NCBI GenBank assembly: GCA_035949255.1
Contig: DASZIL010000024.1
Span: 1 to 7,342, forward strand
Reading direction: 5' to 3'
Source: GAS188 sp035949255
GTDB lineage: Bacteria > Pseudomonadota > Alphaproteobacteria > Rhizobiales > Beijerinckiaceae
DNA length: 7,342 nt
Part shown: in pieces, positions 6,887 through 7,342 of the stretch
Layout: each line of letters opens with the position of its first letter
Numbering within the stretch: position 1 is the stretch's first letter
Notes under the pieces: model-generated
What the model saw: only the letters and a program-made list of their open reading frames with translations
Databases searched by the model: none
Told to the model about the DNA's origin: nothing
Translations under genes and position numbers: made by a program

Positions 6887-6891
6887 TATCG

Positions 6892-7266
6892 ATGAAAGCT
6901 GAAATGATTGGCGGCACGGCCGAGCATCCGATCACGGTTCGTCCGGCGAAAGGCCGCACCAAGGTGAGCTGGAAGGGCGCCGTCATCGTTGATTCGGCAA
7001 AGGCGCTCGATCTCGAGGAGGCGCATCACCCAAAGGTGAAATATTTTCCGCGCCAGGATGCCGACATGAGCCTGTTGCGGCGCACGTCCCACACCAGCCA
7101 TTGCCCCTACAAGGGTGATGCGAGCTACTTCTCCATCGTGGTGGATGGTCAAGTGTCTGAAAACGCGGTGTGGACTTACGAGAACCCCTTGTCCGGCGTC
7201 GCCGCCATCAAGGACCATCTCGCCTTCTATCCGAAGCGCGTCGACCCCATCGAGGAAACGGGCTGA
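6892..7266 (+). CDS. DUF427 family protein
   Basis: A 124-aa soluble protein matching the DUF427 pattern: LEEAHHPKVKYFPRQD (41-56), MSLLRRTSHTSHCPYKGDAS (59-78), an ENAVWTYENP segment (90-99) and AFYPKRVDP (111-119). The family is widespread in bacteria as small single-domain beta-rich proteins without an established function. The length is normal for the family, and no signal peptide or transmembrane segment is seen. The conserved His-Thr-Ser-His-Cys-Pro-Tyr-Lys-Gly region (67-75) is the most likely functional site. The start at 6892 is set by a strong AGGAGG. It is transcribed away from the cob operon and lies outside its riboswitch control, so a link to B12 is not implied. Confidence 0.9.
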   Translation: MKAEMIGGTAEHPITVRPAKGRTKVSWKGAVIVDSAKALDLEEAHHPKVKYFPRQDADMSLLRRTSHTSHCPYKGDASYFSIVVDGQVSENAVWTYENPLSGVAAIKDHLAFYPKRVDPIEETG

Positions 7267-7326
7267 GGCCGAACCCGCCGACAAGCCGCTGGGAATGGAG
7301 GGGTGAGGCTCAAACTATCCGCTCAT

Positions 7327-7342
7327 CCCCGCGAACGCGGGG
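7327..7342. repeat. GC-rich palindrome, probably the start of a dispersed intergenic repeat
   Basis: ccccgcgaacgcgggg is a 16-bp inverted repeat (6-7 bp arms around a short central loop) preceded by tcat, and it runs into the window end. Short palindromes of this type are common dispersed repeats between genes in Alphaproteobacteria. It lies 60 bp after the DUF427 stop and could also act as a transcription-ending hairpin, although no T-run is visible before the cut. The intervening 7267-7326 contains no supportable gene. Confidence 0.5.

Noticed and set aside
6796..6891. N-terminal extension of DUF427 to an ATG at 6796
   Set aside because: The extra 32 residues do not fit the family, and AGGAGG precedes the ATG at 6892.
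6424..7284. 286-codon minus-strand open frame across the riboswitch and DUF427
   Set aside because: It covers the riboswitch aptamer and promoter and is antisense to DUF427; no domain is recognisable.
1..7342. CRISPR arrays, tRNA or rRNA genes, insertion sequences, defence genes
   Set aside because: No spaced repeats, tRNA-like folds, transposase motifs or defence-type domains were seen. The window is filled by the cob operon and one DUF427 gene.

Overview
The window is a GC-rich stretch from what looks like an alphaproteobacterium. The gene set (cobG, cobN and cobW, with cobH beginning at the edge), the DUF1636 gene and the long proteobacterial-type B12 riboswitch fit Hyphomicrobiales or a related order. 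The genus cannot be named from this sequence alone. About 92% of the window is one minus-strand, cobalamin-controlled operon for aerobic vitamin B12 synthesis. The rest is a small plus-strand gene pointing the other way.

Reading the operon 5' to 3' (right to left): a sigma70-like promoter at about 6747-6776; an AdoCbl-type riboswitch at about 6512-6735; a 132-nt leader (6380-6511) with GC-rich hairpins; a small Cys-rich DUF1636 protein (5939-6379); the G3E-family GTPase CobW (4890-5942); the large cobaltochelatase subunit CobN (1410-4874); precorrin-3B synthase CobG (43-1413); and the first 15 codons of CobH, precorrin-8X methylmutase (1-46). The junctions DUF1636/cobW, cobN/cobG and cobG/cobH are each 4-bp ATGA overlaps. 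cobW and cobN are separated by 15 bp. No terminator lies inside the operon, which runs off the left edge.

How the genes fit together: CobG (oxygen-dependent ring contraction) and CobH belong to corrin-ring building. CobW is a GTP-dependent cobalt-handling protein and CobN is the scaffold subunit of the ATP-dependent chelatase that inserts cobalt late in the aerobic route. The partner subunits CobS and CobT are not in the window. The DUF1636 protein is the first gene behind the riboswitch and directly precedes cobW and cobN. That makes a role in cobalt or redox handling plausible, but its function is not established.

To the right, diverging from the operon, is a 124-aa DUF427 protein (6892-7266) with a strong Shine-Dalgarno. 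The window ends in a perfect GC-rich palindrome (7327-7342), probably the start of a dispersed intergenic repeat. The most unusual local feature is a 15-bp tandem duplication inside the DUF1636 gene that repeats a Cys-Arg-Asn-Ile unit and multiplies cysteines in its N-terminal motif. No clearly new multi-gene system was found.
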